From the NCBI GenBank assembly GCA_023139255.1, contig JAGLNY010000106.1, forward strand, positions 1 through 21,764: a stretch of DNA of 21,764 bases. The letters are read 5' to 3'. The notes under the pieces were generated by a model. It was not told the DNA's origin and did no database searches. It worked only from the letters and a program-made list of their open reading frames with translations. This DNA comes from Spirochaetales bacterium. GTDB taxonomy: Bacteria; Spirochaetota; Spirochaetia; JABMQR01. Position numbers and translations under genes: made by a program. This document shows, piece by piece, positions 6,614 through 14,453 of the stretch. Within the stretch, counting starts at the first letter, position 1. Each line of letters opens with the position of its first letter.

Positions 6614-8620
6614 TTAAGGAACTCCTGCTTTCAGCCTTTGACGCATTTGATCAAAATAGTTAGCTGCAGATTCTACATCCGCAACAGTATCCTCACCTGG
6701 TTGCTCAATAAGATCAGAAGGAAGTTCCTCCAGGAATCTGGATGGGATAGTTTCAATCACTTCACGCATGTATTTACGTGTTCTGCAGCTGGTCATATAC
6801 AAATTATTTTTTGCACGGGTGATGGCTACGTAGAAAAGTCGCCGTTCCTCTTCAATATTATCAGGATTCTCTTCCAGTGAACGTTTGTGCGGTATAATAT
6901 GATCTTCAACACCAGCCAAAAATACGGTGTGGAATTCAAGACCTTTTGACGCATGCACCGTCATCAGATTGACTTTCCCTGCTTCCTGATCGGGTTCAGT
7001 TTTTCCTACAAGACTGATTGAGCCAAGAAAGTCATATAGGGAATCTCCTTTTTTATCAGGATTCCGTTCCCATCTATCGAGTATAGAGATGAATAAATCC
7101 ACATTTTTCATTTTCCATTGAGCAAGCTGATCATTGTCAGGATGTTCAGAAATAATATGATTCTTATAGGAAATATCTGTAAGCATAGAGGTCAGGACTG
7201 TAGAGAGTTTTTTCCTGGAAAATAATTGTTCCCTATATGAATTGATGAAATCTATCAGCTCAGATGAGTTTCTCCTTATAGATTCACGGATTCCTGTATC
7301 AGCAGCATGGACAGAAGCTGTAATTGCGGAAAAAAGAGAACAATTCTTCTGGTCTGAGAGCTTACGGAAAAATTGAAGTGTTGTTTTCCCAATACCTCTT
7401 TTAGGGGTATTAATAATACGCAGCAGACTCATTTCATCATCAAGATTTGCCATTATACGTAAATATGCGATAATATCCTTTATCTCTTTTCGTTGAAAAA
7501 AACTTTGTCCCCCGGAGACTTTATACGGAATGTTTGATGAAAGAAACGCATGCTCAATTGCTGTCAGCAAATTGTTGGTACGTAAAAGAACCCCAAAATT
7601 ATCATATCGTAAACGATGTTTAATCATCACTTCCTTGATTTTATCAGCTATGAATTCAGCTTCTTCTGATTCATCTTCAGGATGGGAAAGGGCGATAATC
7701 CCGCTTTTTTCATCACCAGTCCAGAGGCGCTTTTTCTTTCTGTTTTTATTGTTTTTGATGAGTGTGTTTGCCGCCTGAATAATGGTACCAGTAGAGCGGT
7801 AATTCTGCTCAAGTTTTATCTCCCTGCATTCAGGGTAGTCTTTTTCAAAATTCGTGATATTCCGAAAATCAGCACCTCTCCAGGAATAAATTGACTGATC
7901 ATCATCTCCAACAACACATAAGTTTCGATGATTGCAGGACAGCATTTTCACCAGTTGATACTGCTGAATGGAAGTGTCCTGGAATTCATCAACTAAAATA
8001 TACTTATATTTTTTCCGATAAAGCTCAAGTATTTCCGGGAATTGTTGAAATAATGCTATGGGCTGCATGATAAGATCATCAAAGTCAACTGCATTGTAGA
8101 GTTTAAGATGTGAATTATACTCTTTAAAAAGAGGTTTGTACTCTGAAGTATCTGCAGAAAATTGTAACCGGCCAGTTTTTATAGATGAAATCAATTCTGA
8201 AAGTGCATACAAGTCTTCTGATTTTGGGTCAATCCGCAACTCAACGAGAGAGGATTTCAGCATGCCCATCTTATCTGATTGGTCATATACAGAAAAACCT
8301 TTGGAATATCCAAGATATGAGCCATTTCTTTTCAGAACTGATAACCCAAATGAATGAAAAGTCGAAGCCGTCAGTTTATTCATCGGTTTCCCGGTTACCA
8401 GCCTGATTCGCTCTGCCATCTCCGAAGCAGCTTTGTTGGTGAATGTTAAGGCAAGAATTTCTGATTGAGATATGCCTTGTTCCAGCATGTAAGCTATCCG
8501 GTATGTTATCATCCGGGTCTTACCTGACCCTGCACCGGCAATAATAAGTACAGGGCCTGAAATTGTAGCGGCTGCATCAGCCTGTTCAGGATTTAATTCT
8601 TTCTGAAGTTGTAGAGCCAT
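6614..8620 (-). CDS. UvrD/Rep/PcrA-family ATP-dependent DNA helicase
   Basis: A superfamily 1A 3'-5' helicase of 668 residues that unwinds DNA in repair or replication restart. Motifs in order are Walker A AGAGSGKT (28-35), TFTNKAASEM (59-68), Walker B DEFQD (211-215), GDDDQSIYSWRGA (238-250), LEQNYRS (270-276), then VNLMTVHASKGLEF and RRLFYVAITRAK in the last quarter. The length is nearer Rep (~670) than UvrD or PcrA (~720), because the basic C-terminal tail of those is absent; the subfamily is not settled. AAGG lies 10 nt before the ATG. It begins 21 nt after the small multidrug-export gene and is probably the last gene of that operon. There is no convincing terminator before the next gene on this strand. 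Confidence 0.93.
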   Translation of the reverse strand: MALQLQKELNPEQADAAATISGPVLIIAGAGSGKTRMITYRIAYMLEQGISQSEILALTFTNKAASEMAERIRLVTGKPMNKLTASTFHSFGLSVLKRNGSYLGYSKGFSVYDQSDKMGMLKSSLVELRIDPKSEDLYALSELISSIKTGRLQFSADTSEYKPLFKEYNSHLKLYNAVDFDDLIMQPIALFQQFPEILELYRKKYKYILVDEFQDTSIQQYQLVKMLSCNHRNLCVVGDDDQSIYSWRGADFRNITNFEKDYPECREIKLEQNYRSTGTIIQAANTLIKNNKNRKKKRLWTGDEKSGIIALSHPEDESEEAEFIADKIKEVMIKHRLRYDNFGVLLRTNNLLTAIEHAFLSSNIPYKVSGGQSFFQRKEIKDIIAYLRIMANLDDEMSLLRIINTPKRGIGKTTLQFFRKLSDQKNCSLFSAITASVHAADTGIRESIRRNSSELIDFINSYREQLFSRKKLSTVLTSMLTDISYKNHIISEHPDNDQLAQWKMKNVDLFISILDRWERNPDKKGDSLYDFLGSISLVGKTEPDQEAGKVNLMTVHASKGLEFHTVFLAGVEDHIIPHKRSLEENPDNIEEERRLFYVAITRAKNNLYMTSCRTRKYMREVIETIPSRFLEELPSDLIEQPGEDTVADVESAANYFDQMRQRLKAGVP

Positions 8621-8641
8621 GTTGTAAATACCTTTTTCAAA

Positions 8642-9127
8642 TTATTTTTGTATCATTTTTATAAAAACTGAATGAGATCCTACTCCTGCAATAAGCAGGA
8701 GGCAAATAATACACCCTGAAATAATCACACCACCAAGGGCAGCCAGGCAGGTTTTTTTCCAGTTAAGACCCAAAATCCATGCGCCTAGGGTTCCTGTATA
8801 TGCACCGGTAATCGGTAGTGGTACGGCAACGAACAGCATAATTCCAAGATATCCGAATTTTTTCACTTTAGGTTCCAGTTTACTTCGGGTGCGTCGAACT
8901 GTAGAATCGAAAATATTTTTATAAAATTTCCATTTGTAGAGTACTGTATGTATAGTTGAAAGAAAAAGAAAGACGATAGGGGCAACAAGGGCATTTGCGG
9001 ATACTGCAATGAGGTATGCTGGAAGGAGAGGTATACTATTGAAGTAGGCAAACGGAATTGCCCCTCTCAATTCAGAAATAGGTACAAGTGAGAAAAAAAT
9101 TGTGTAAAGTACAGTTGAGATGGTCAT
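8642..9127 (-). CDS. Small multidrug-export family membrane protein (COG2426)
   Basis: A 161-residue inner-membrane protein with four or so hydrophobic helices. SELRGAIP (18-25) and PLPITGAYTG (103-112) are the two conserved blocks of the Sm_multidrug_ex family (PF06695). Despite the family name, no substrate is firmly known. A good AAGGAG lies 5 nt before the ATG, inside the end of the upstream gene. The start codon overlaps the stop of the DUF362 gene (ATGA), so the two are translationally coupled. Confidence 0.85.
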   Translation of the reverse strand: MTISTVLYTIFFSLVPISELRGAIPFAYFNSIPLLPAYLIAVSANALVAPIVFLFLSTIHTVLYKWKFYKNIFDSTVRRTRSKLEPKVKKFGYLGIMLFVAVPLPITGAYTGTLGAWILGLNWKKTCLAALGGVIISGCIICLLLIAGVGSHSVFIKMIQK

Positions 9128-10251
9128 ATGGTCTCCTTTCCCTCAATAGTAATAGCATCAAAAAGGCATACTTCATGACAGCAATAACACTTGATACATT
9201 TTTTATAATCCGGGATAACTTTGACTTCTTTGATTAAGGTTAGGGCTTTTGTTGGACATATTTCCGAACAGTCCCCACAACCTGTACATTTTTCATCATT
9301 AAACAATGGTTTGGGTGCTTCATTAATCAGGATTGATCGTTCGTGGAAAAATCCTAAAATAGTTTTCAGAAAACCTGTTTTTGAATTCTGCCGGATACGT
9401 ATAAACGATTCCTGTCTAAAGGCTTCCGGGGAATCCAGCGGGAAATGGATATCATTGATTGTATCTATAGATAACATTTTTCTTTTTATTGCCTGTTTGA
9501 TATGAGGAATCATTTTAGGATCATATCCCATTATATGCGATGCAGTGAAATCAAGGGAAAGGGCTTCAGTGGAAGCAAGGATAAGTCCCATATGTCTCGG
9601 GTTTCCGCTGTTGGGACCAGGTCCTTCCATAGCTGTAACTGCATCCATTAGGGAAAAGACTGGTGTTACAGTCTGATAAATATCAAGAAGCATTTCAGCA
9701 AAACTTTTTCTATCAGGGCAACGCATATGATAGGGGCTTTTTAGTAAGCTGGGAATTAATCCGAAAAGATTTTTCACTGCCCCTGTCATGTACATCAATT
9801 GATGGGTCTTCATTTTGGGGAGTGAGATAACCATATCGCAAGTCTCAACAGCTCTCGTCATAATAAAAGATTTTTTCTTTAAAAAAGAAGCATTTTTAAC
9901 CTTAATGGGTTTTCTGGTAAAATCTACCCATTCAGCCCCAGTTTCTTCGCAGACATCCCGCAAGCCGCATTTTTTCCCGGAAAAAGATGGGAGATGTAAA
10001 GCTGGTGAATCACCTACATAGGCTATACCGCCTAATTTCTGGACAAAGCGTATTGCTGCCCGGAGAACTTCCGGATGTGTTGTCACGGCACGTTCCGGGG
10101 GAACATCTGATAAAATATTTGGTTTAATAAGGACTTTTTTTCCTGCAACACTGGGAAATCCTGCTTCGTAACAAGCTTGCTCAACAGCTAGATACACAGT
10201 TTCAGACTCATAAGAATTACATTTTACTAGTGAAACAACGGGTTTTTCCAA
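9124..10251 (-). CDS. DUF362 iron-sulfur protein with C-terminal 2[4Fe-4S] ferredoxin domain
   Basis: 375 residues. Residues ~1-290 are a DUF362 domain, with its KVLIKPNIL and THPEVLRAAI segments and a MKTH segment followed by VKNLFG. The last ~60 residues are a ferredoxin with two full cluster motifs, CTGCGDCSEICP and CIKCYCCHEVC (both CX2CX2CX3C). The protein is probably cytoplasmic and moves electrons; no partner or substrate is established for this family. Translation starts at TTG (10251), supported by GAGG 7 nt upstream; the nearer upstream ATG is followed at once by a stop. It leads the operon with the membrane protein and the helicase, and is divergent from the HAD phosphatase gene. 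Confidence 0.88.
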   Translation of the reverse strand: MEKPVVSLVKCNSYESETVYLAVEQACYEAGFPSVAGKKVLIKPNILSDVPPERAVTTHPEVLRAAIRFVQKLGGIAYVGDSPALHLPSFSGKKCGLRDVCEETGAEWVDFTRKPIKVKNASFLKKKSFIMTRAVETCDMVISLPKMKTHQLMYMTGAVKNLFGLIPSLLKSPYHMRCPDRKSFAEMLLDIYQTVTPVFSLMDAVTAMEGPGPNSGNPRHMGLILASTEALSLDFTASHIMGYDPKMIPHIKQAIKRKMLSIDTINDIHFPLDSPEAFRQESFIRIRQNSKTGFLKTILGFFHERSILINEAPKPLFNDEKCTGCGDCSEICPTKALTLIKEVKVIPDYKKCIKCYCCHEVCLFDAITIEGKETI

Positions 10252-10285
10252 ATTGCTACCTCATATTTTTAGTATAAAATAACAG

Positions 10286-10312
10286 ATTATAGAAAAATTT
10301 AATTCTTGTCAG
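10286..10312 (-). promoter_or_regulatory. Possible promoter of the DUF362 operon
   Basis: The minus strand has a perfect -10 TATAAT (10291-10286) and a CTGACA -35 (10312-10307) with a short 15-bp spacer. The leader to the TTG start would be ~28 nt. A second AT-rich -10-like TATACT follows at about 10276. Confidence 0.4.
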
Positions 10313-10318
10313 TACTTC

Positions 10319-10347
10319 TTGACATGAAGGCTCCGGTCACATAGTGT
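10319..10347 (+). promoter_or_regulatory. Sigma-70-like promoter of the HAD phosphatase gene
   Basis: A perfect -35 TTGACA (10319-10324), a 17-bp spacer and a weak -10 TAGTGT (10342-10347). The start point would fall at about 10354, on the A of the gene's ATG, which suggests a leaderless transcript. Confidence 0.5.
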
Positions 10348-10353
10348 TTTGCC

Positions 10354-11076
10354 ATGGTAGCAAATGAAATAAAAACAAGTACTAAAGCGCTGATTTTCGA
10401 CATGGATGGGACACTTCTGGATACTCTTCCAGATATTGCCCGCTCTTTTAATGCTGTATTCAAGAAAAATGGTTTTCCTTGTTTCACACCTGTTGAATAT
10501 AAAAAATTTATCGGCAGCGGGTTAAGAAACGCTTTGCTTTCTGCTTTACCAAAAGATACCGAATTTTCTGAAGATGAACTGCAGATACTATTACAGGATG
10601 TTCTGTATGAATACAGGAAAGATCCTGCAGGATTAACAAAACCGTATAATGGAATAGTGGATATGCTTCAGATACTGACTGATTTAGGCATTAAAATGTC
10701 CGTACTGTCAAACAAGGATCATGAATTAACGGTACCTATTATTAAAACATTTTTTCCTGATATACCTTTTACTGAAATAATAGGAAAATCTGACAGGTTC
10801 CCATTAAAACCTTCACCTGAATCATCTGTATACCTTATAAATAAAATGAACAGCAAACCTTTTGAAACTATTATGGTGGGAGACTCAATTGTCGATTTCA
10901 AAACAGCTGTACAGGCCGGTATGATTCCTGTTTGTGTATCCTGGGGATTTAATTCAGTAAAGAAATTACGGAAAGCAGGATGTAAAATCCTTATCAACAG
11001 CCCCAGTGAATTGAAGCATCATCTCATAAATGATTTAAATATTGGGACGAAGATAAACAATAATCTTACTTCTTAA
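10354..11076 (+). CDS. gph: HAD-superfamily phosphatase, phosphoglycolate phosphatase-like
   Basis: 240 residues with all four HAD motifs. They are DMDGT (16-20; nucleophile Asp16, acid/base Asp18), VLSN with Ser119, Lys152 in LKPSPESSVY, and VGDSIVDF with Asp177 and Asp181. A helical cap follows motif I (residues ~30-95), as in phosphoglycolate phosphatase (2-phosphoglycolate to glycolate), which clears a by-product of DNA repair. Related HAD enzymes share this pattern, so the substrate is a guess. The start is bounded by an in-frame TAG 12 nt upstream and no ribosome binding site precedes it; a promoter with its start point at the ATG suggests leaderless expression. The gene is divergent from the DUF362 operon. 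Confidence 0.85.
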   Translation: MVANEIKTSTKALIFDMDGTLLDTLPDIARSFNAVFKKNGFPCFTPVEYKKFIGSGLRNALLSALPKDTEFSEDELQILLQDVLYEYRKDPAGLTKPYNGIVDMLQILTDLGIKMSVLSNKDHELTVPIIKTFFPDIPFTEIIGKSDRFPLKPSPESSVYLINKMNSKPFETIMVGDSIVDFKTAVQAGMIPVCVSWGFNSVKKLRKAGCKILINSPSELKHHLINDLNIGTKINNNLTS

Positions 11077-11086
11077 TGTGAAATCA

Positions 11087-11095
11087 TGTTATAAT
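11087..11095 (+). promoter_or_regulatory. Extended -10 promoter before the unknown membrane protein
   Basis: TGT-TATAAT is a perfect extended -10 element just after the gph stop; no clear -35 is present. The predicted start near 11102 would give an 80-nt leader. Confidence 0.5.
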
Positions 11096-11117
11096 TTTAT
11101 CAATCGCAATATTATTG

Positions 11118-11169
11118 ATTGAGGCTTTTTCAAAATTGCCTCAATTCACAGGGATTTCCCCTGCTGGGA
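11118..11169 (+). repeat. Leader hairpins upstream of the unknown membrane protein
   Basis: An 8-bp perfect inverted repeat, ATTGAGGC (11118-11125) and GCCTCAAT (11138-11145), is followed by CAGGG/CCCTG (11149-11153, 11159-11163). The TCCC at 11157-11160 could instead pair with GGGA (11166-11169) of the GGGAGG ribosome binding site. No T run follows, so this is not a standard terminator. A regulatory role is inferred only. Confidence 0.4.
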
Positions 11170-11182
11170 GGATTATAATACA

Positions 11183-12010
11183 ATGATTGGATTCTACTTG
11201 ATTAAAAGAACATTTGGGAAATCTTTATTTCTGCACCCCTTTTTGAAGAAGAAATGGACAATCGACTGGGATCCTGATAAACATATTGTAACAGAAATAT
11301 CAAGTAAAATATCACAGGAAGAAAAAGATGAATATCTCTTTGAACTGTATATCGGAATAGACAGAGGGGTTAATAGTTGGATTCAGGAATTAAAATATAT
11401 TCCCCGGTTTATAAATTCTGCTGCTGCATTTCTTGTTGTGTATTTTTTTATGTCATTTGTAATTAGAGATCCGATCCCAGTTATTGATGAACTGCTCATT
11501 GCCAGTGCTGCTGCATTTGGTATTTTTCTATGGACAGCAGCAAGAAATAAAAAATCCAATATCGCTATGAAAAAGAGAATTGAGCTGAAAAACCAGGCTG
11601 ATCAAGCAGCTTTTAAAATTGAGGAAAGTTTTCTGGAGACAGAAGAGCTGCTTCTTGAGTTAGATGAAATGTCCACAGTTACACTTGCAGATAAGGTGTG
11701 CGGAGATGAGGGAGGCCTTAAGTATGTTGAGAAATCCGAAAAAACAGCAAATATCGCAGAGTATATACTAATTCTACTTAATAGAAATGAGAAACATAAA
11801 AAAATTATTCGCAGATTACCGACAATTAATACAGACAGGGAAAAAACCTCCATGTCAGCACAACTGCTTAATCTGGCTGGAAAAAGAAAAATAGATTTAC
11901 CGTTGCTGGCTCTCTATCGATCTCTGATAATGGATAAGAAAACATCTGAAACTGCATTCGGAAATACATTCGACAAAGAGATGATTGAACAGAAACCAAC
12001 AGAAAATTGA
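11183..12010 (+). CDS. Unrecognised protein with two membrane helices and a coiled coil
   Basis: 275 residues that I do not place in a known family. A soluble N-terminal part (1-75) includes a short basic/aromatic stretch. Two hydrophobic helices follow at about 77-95 (FINSAAAFLVVYFFMSFVI) and 99-120, joined by a very short loop (RDPIP). After them comes a basic stretch (RNKKSN, KKR). Residues ~125-165 are charged and heptad-like (coiled coil), and the rest is soluble and basic-to-mixed. Both termini are therefore probably on the same, cytoplasmic, side. GGGAGG lies 11 nt before the ATG. It has its own extended -10 promoter and is followed 63 nt later by comEC, so it might join that transcript. 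No catalytic motif is seen. Confidence 0.75.
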   Translation: MIGFYLIKRTFGKSLFLHPFLKKKWTIDWDPDKHIVTEISSKISQEEKDEYLFELYIGIDRGVNSWIQELKYIPRFINSAAAFLVVYFFMSFVIRDPIPVIDELLIASAAAFGIFLWTAARNKKSNIAMKKRIELKNQADQAAFKIEESFLETEELLLELDEMSTVTLADKVCGDEGGLKYVEKSEKTANIAEYILILLNRNEKHKKIIRRLPTINTDREKTSMSAQLLNLAGKRKIDLPLLALYRSLIMDKKTSETAFGNTFDKEMIEQKPTEN

Positions 12011-12073
12011 GAAATTATACTGTTTAATTGGTTTTTTTGAATTTTTCTCGCACAATTCCAGGTTAATATAACT

Positions 12074-13597
12074 ATGGATATCTCTTTTGGAAATATTACA
12101 GACATAAAAGATCTGGTATCAGTACTTTGCATTTGGGGAATATGCTATCTCCTATCCAGTATGGAAGGAACAGAAATGGTAATTTTTTATATTATCTCTG
12201 TCTCCTTCCTGGTAGTCATTGCCGGGATCCCAGGAAATCCAGTAGTCACTATCACAGCTGTTATCTGTATATGCTTAATTATTACCGGGCTATCCAGAAG
12301 TATCTATAATCCTTCAGCAACTCTCATAAATGATGAAGCAATTCTTAAAATCATACAACAAACTGATTCCCTGCAGGGATATATTTTCTCGGATTCAAGA
12401 TTTATCAATGGTTCAAAACAGGAATTACATATTACTGCAGTAAATTTTTTATCCAGTAAAAAAGAGCTGGCTTTTTCATCCCAATCCCGCGTGACTGTGA
12501 TTTTATATAACTCAAATCGGTTTTTTAAAGGAGAAAGTGTTGAGCTGAAAGGAAAATTTGTTCTATTTGAACAGGGTACTTTGATTTTTTATTCATCAGA
12601 GATTCACCTGATTCAAGGAGAGTCAGTTATCAACATAAAAGCAACGGCACTGAGAAAGAGCTGTATCGAGTATGTTTATCGAAAACTTTCAGGACTTCCG
12701 TATGAAGTATCAGAACTATCTGCAGCGCTTTTATTGGGAAGAAAGGAAGATACATCAAATCCGATTATTAAATTATTCAGGCAGGCAGGTTGTGCACATA
12801 TTCTGGCACTATCCGGAATGCATCTGCAGGTGATCAGTGGGATAATTGCATGGCTTCTAAGCCGGATAATGAGACGAAAATTATCAATAAAAATAACATC
12901 TGCATGCGTTATGATTTTTGTGTGGATTACAGGAGGCAAACCGTCCCTAATACGGTCCATGATAATGTTTATTATTCTTTCAAACAGAAGGTATCAAGAT
13001 CACCTTAATCCAAATTTTCTCCTGACTGCACTTTCCTATACAATTGCGCTGCAATTTCTTTTGTTCCCGGCTACCTGTTCAGGTCCAGGATATTATCTAT
13101 CATACTCTGCAATATTTGGTATTTTGGCTCTTTCCGGCAGGATTGCAATTCTTCTTCCAGGATTTATTCCAAATGCTGTACGCTCATTACTGTCAGCATC
13201 TTTGGCGGCATTTACTGTTTCATCACCATTCCTTGTGCACTATTTTGGCGAGATTTACCCTATTGGAATACTTGCATCTATACCTATAACTTTGTTGGTG
13301 ACATGTTATATGGTTTCAAGTATGATAATTCTCCTGCCTTTTCCTTCTATAGATTTTTTTCGTATTTTCCAACAATTATTAACTGCCCAATTTAAGTTTA
13401 TAGAATATGTAACCAGATTTTTTAGTAGGACTCCTGTGCTAAGGATTGAGGAAAACACCATTTTTAGTGCTTTCTCTGTCTCCTCAGGTTTTATGTTATT
13501 GACCGTATTCATATCAATTGAGTATTCTATTTACAAAATCCGGAGCCTTTCCGACAGGTCCGTAGCAGGGGATAGTTATCAGCTTAATAAACAGTGA
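12074..13597 (+). CDS. comEC: ComEC/Rec2-family DNA-uptake channel, without metallo-beta-lactamase domain
   Basis: 507 residues. The N-terminal helices (~12-75) are followed by a soluble OB-like segment (~95-190, DUF4131 type) and a multi-helix competence domain (~205-480). The hallmark ALLLGRKED (218-226) and AGCAHILALSGMHL (238-251) are clear matches to ComEC_N. The known role is carrying single-stranded DNA across the inner membrane in natural transformation. The beta-lactamase-like nuclease domain found at the C-terminus of many ComEC proteins is absent; the protein ends soon after the last helix. Ribosome binding is weak (CAGG 11 nt upstream). Whether this cell is transformable cannot be told here. 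Confidence 0.87.
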   Translation: MDISFGNITDIKDLVSVLCIWGICYLLSSMEGTEMVIFYIISVSFLVVIAGIPGNPVVTITAVICICLIITGLSRSIYNPSATLINDEAILKIIQQTDSLQGYIFSDSRFINGSKQELHITAVNFLSSKKELAFSSQSRVTVILYNSNRFFKGESVELKGKFVLFEQGTLIFYSSEIHLIQGESVINIKATALRKSCIEYVYRKLSGLPYEVSELSAALLLGRKEDTSNPIIKLFRQAGCAHILALSGMHLQVISGIIAWLLSRIMRRKLSIKITSACVMIFVWITGGKPSLIRSMIMFIILSNRRYQDHLNPNFLLTALSYTIALQFLLFPATCSGPGYYLSYSAIFGILALSGRIAILLPGFIPNAVRSLLSASLAAFTVSSPFLVHYFGEIYPIGILASIPITLLVTCYMVSSMIILLPFPSIDFFRIFQQLLTAQFKFIEYVTRFFSRTPVLRIEENTIFSAFSVSSGFMLLTVFISIEYSIYKIRSLSDRSVAGDSYQLNKQ

Positions 13598-13634
13598 TAT
13601 TAATTATGATTCGCTCTCATCAGTACTTTCTCTA

Positions 13635-14453
13635 ATGCGTGAGAACAATCTCAGCTTCTCAAAAAAGTTAGGACAGAATTTTCTTATTTCTCCTGCACCC
13701 AGAAAAAAAATTATCGGGGCATTGGACTTAATTGATAACTCCCTGAATGTATGGGAAATTGGTCCCGGAATAGGTGCTATGACACATATGCTGTTGAATC
13801 TGGATGCTAAGTTAACTGCTTTCGAGCTAGATTATGGATTTTGCGGAATATTACACACTTTGTTTGACGGAAACGATAATTTCAAGTTGATTGAAGGTGA
13901 TTTCATAAAAAATTGGTTTACTTACCAGAAAGAATTTGGTGTCCCAGACAGGATTATTGGAAACTTACCCTATAATGTAGGTTCTGTTATGATTGCTAAC
14001 CTTATTGAAAAACGATGTACACCGGAAATTATGGTTTTCACACTGCAGAGGGAAGTTGCAATGCGTATTACTGCATCTCCCGGCTCAAAAAACTATTCTT
14101 CTTTTACGCTGCTTTGTGGTATCGATTATGAGACAAAAAAAATTGGAGAGCTTAATCCAGGTAACTTCTTCCCAAAACCAGATGTAGTATCATCAATTAT
14201 TAAATTTGTAAAAAGATCACAGCCGGCTGTTCCTGAAGAGCATCGAACCATGTTTCTGGAATGTGTTAGGGATGTATTCAGATCTCGAAGAAAAACAATA
14301 AAGAACAATCTTCTGAATGGTAGTTTTGGTGATAGATTTGGTAAAGAAGAAGGCTGGGAATTGCTCAAAGCCTCTTCTCTCAATAGTGATGACAGAGGGG
14401 AAAACTTATCAATAGATGATATATTAGAATTTGTTCAATTTGTGCAGAATTAA
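13635..14453 (+). CDS. rsmA: 16S rRNA (adenine1518/1519-N6)-dimethyltransferase KsgA/RsmA
   Basis: This enzyme dimethylates two adjacent adenines in helix 45 of 16S rRNA during 30S maturation. The 272 residues show KLGQNFL (11-17), the S-adenosylmethionine loop EIGPGIG (41-47) and the catalytic NLPYNV (110-115). The C-terminal domain includes FRSRRKTIKNNL. The ATG at 13635 has no ribosome binding site. The frame stays open upstream and encodes NYDSLSSVLSL directly before it, which resembles the usual N-terminal extension of this family. There is no ATG, GTG or TTG upstream in frame; an ATT at 13599 is a possible rare start, one nt after the comEC stop. The real protein may thus be 12 residues longer. 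The gene ends directly against pta. Confidence 0.93.
   Translation: MRENNLSFSKKLGQNFLISPAPRKKIIGALDLIDNSLNVWEIGPGIGAMTHMLLNLDAKLTAFELDYGFCGILHTLFDGNDNFKLIEGDFIKNWFTYQKEFGVPDRIIGNLPYNVGSVMIANLIEKRCTPEIMVFTLQREVAMRITASPGSKNYSSFTLLCGIDYETKKIGELNPGNFFPKPDVVSSIIKFVKRSQPAVPEEHRTMFLECVRDVFRSRRKTIKNNLLNGSFGDRFGKEEGWELLKASSLNSDDRGENLSIDDILEFVQFVQN

Noticed and set aside
12067..12074. TATAAC immediately before comEC as a leaderless promoter
   Set aside because: It lies 1 nt from the ATG, so the start point would fall inside the gene; no -35 at a good distance.
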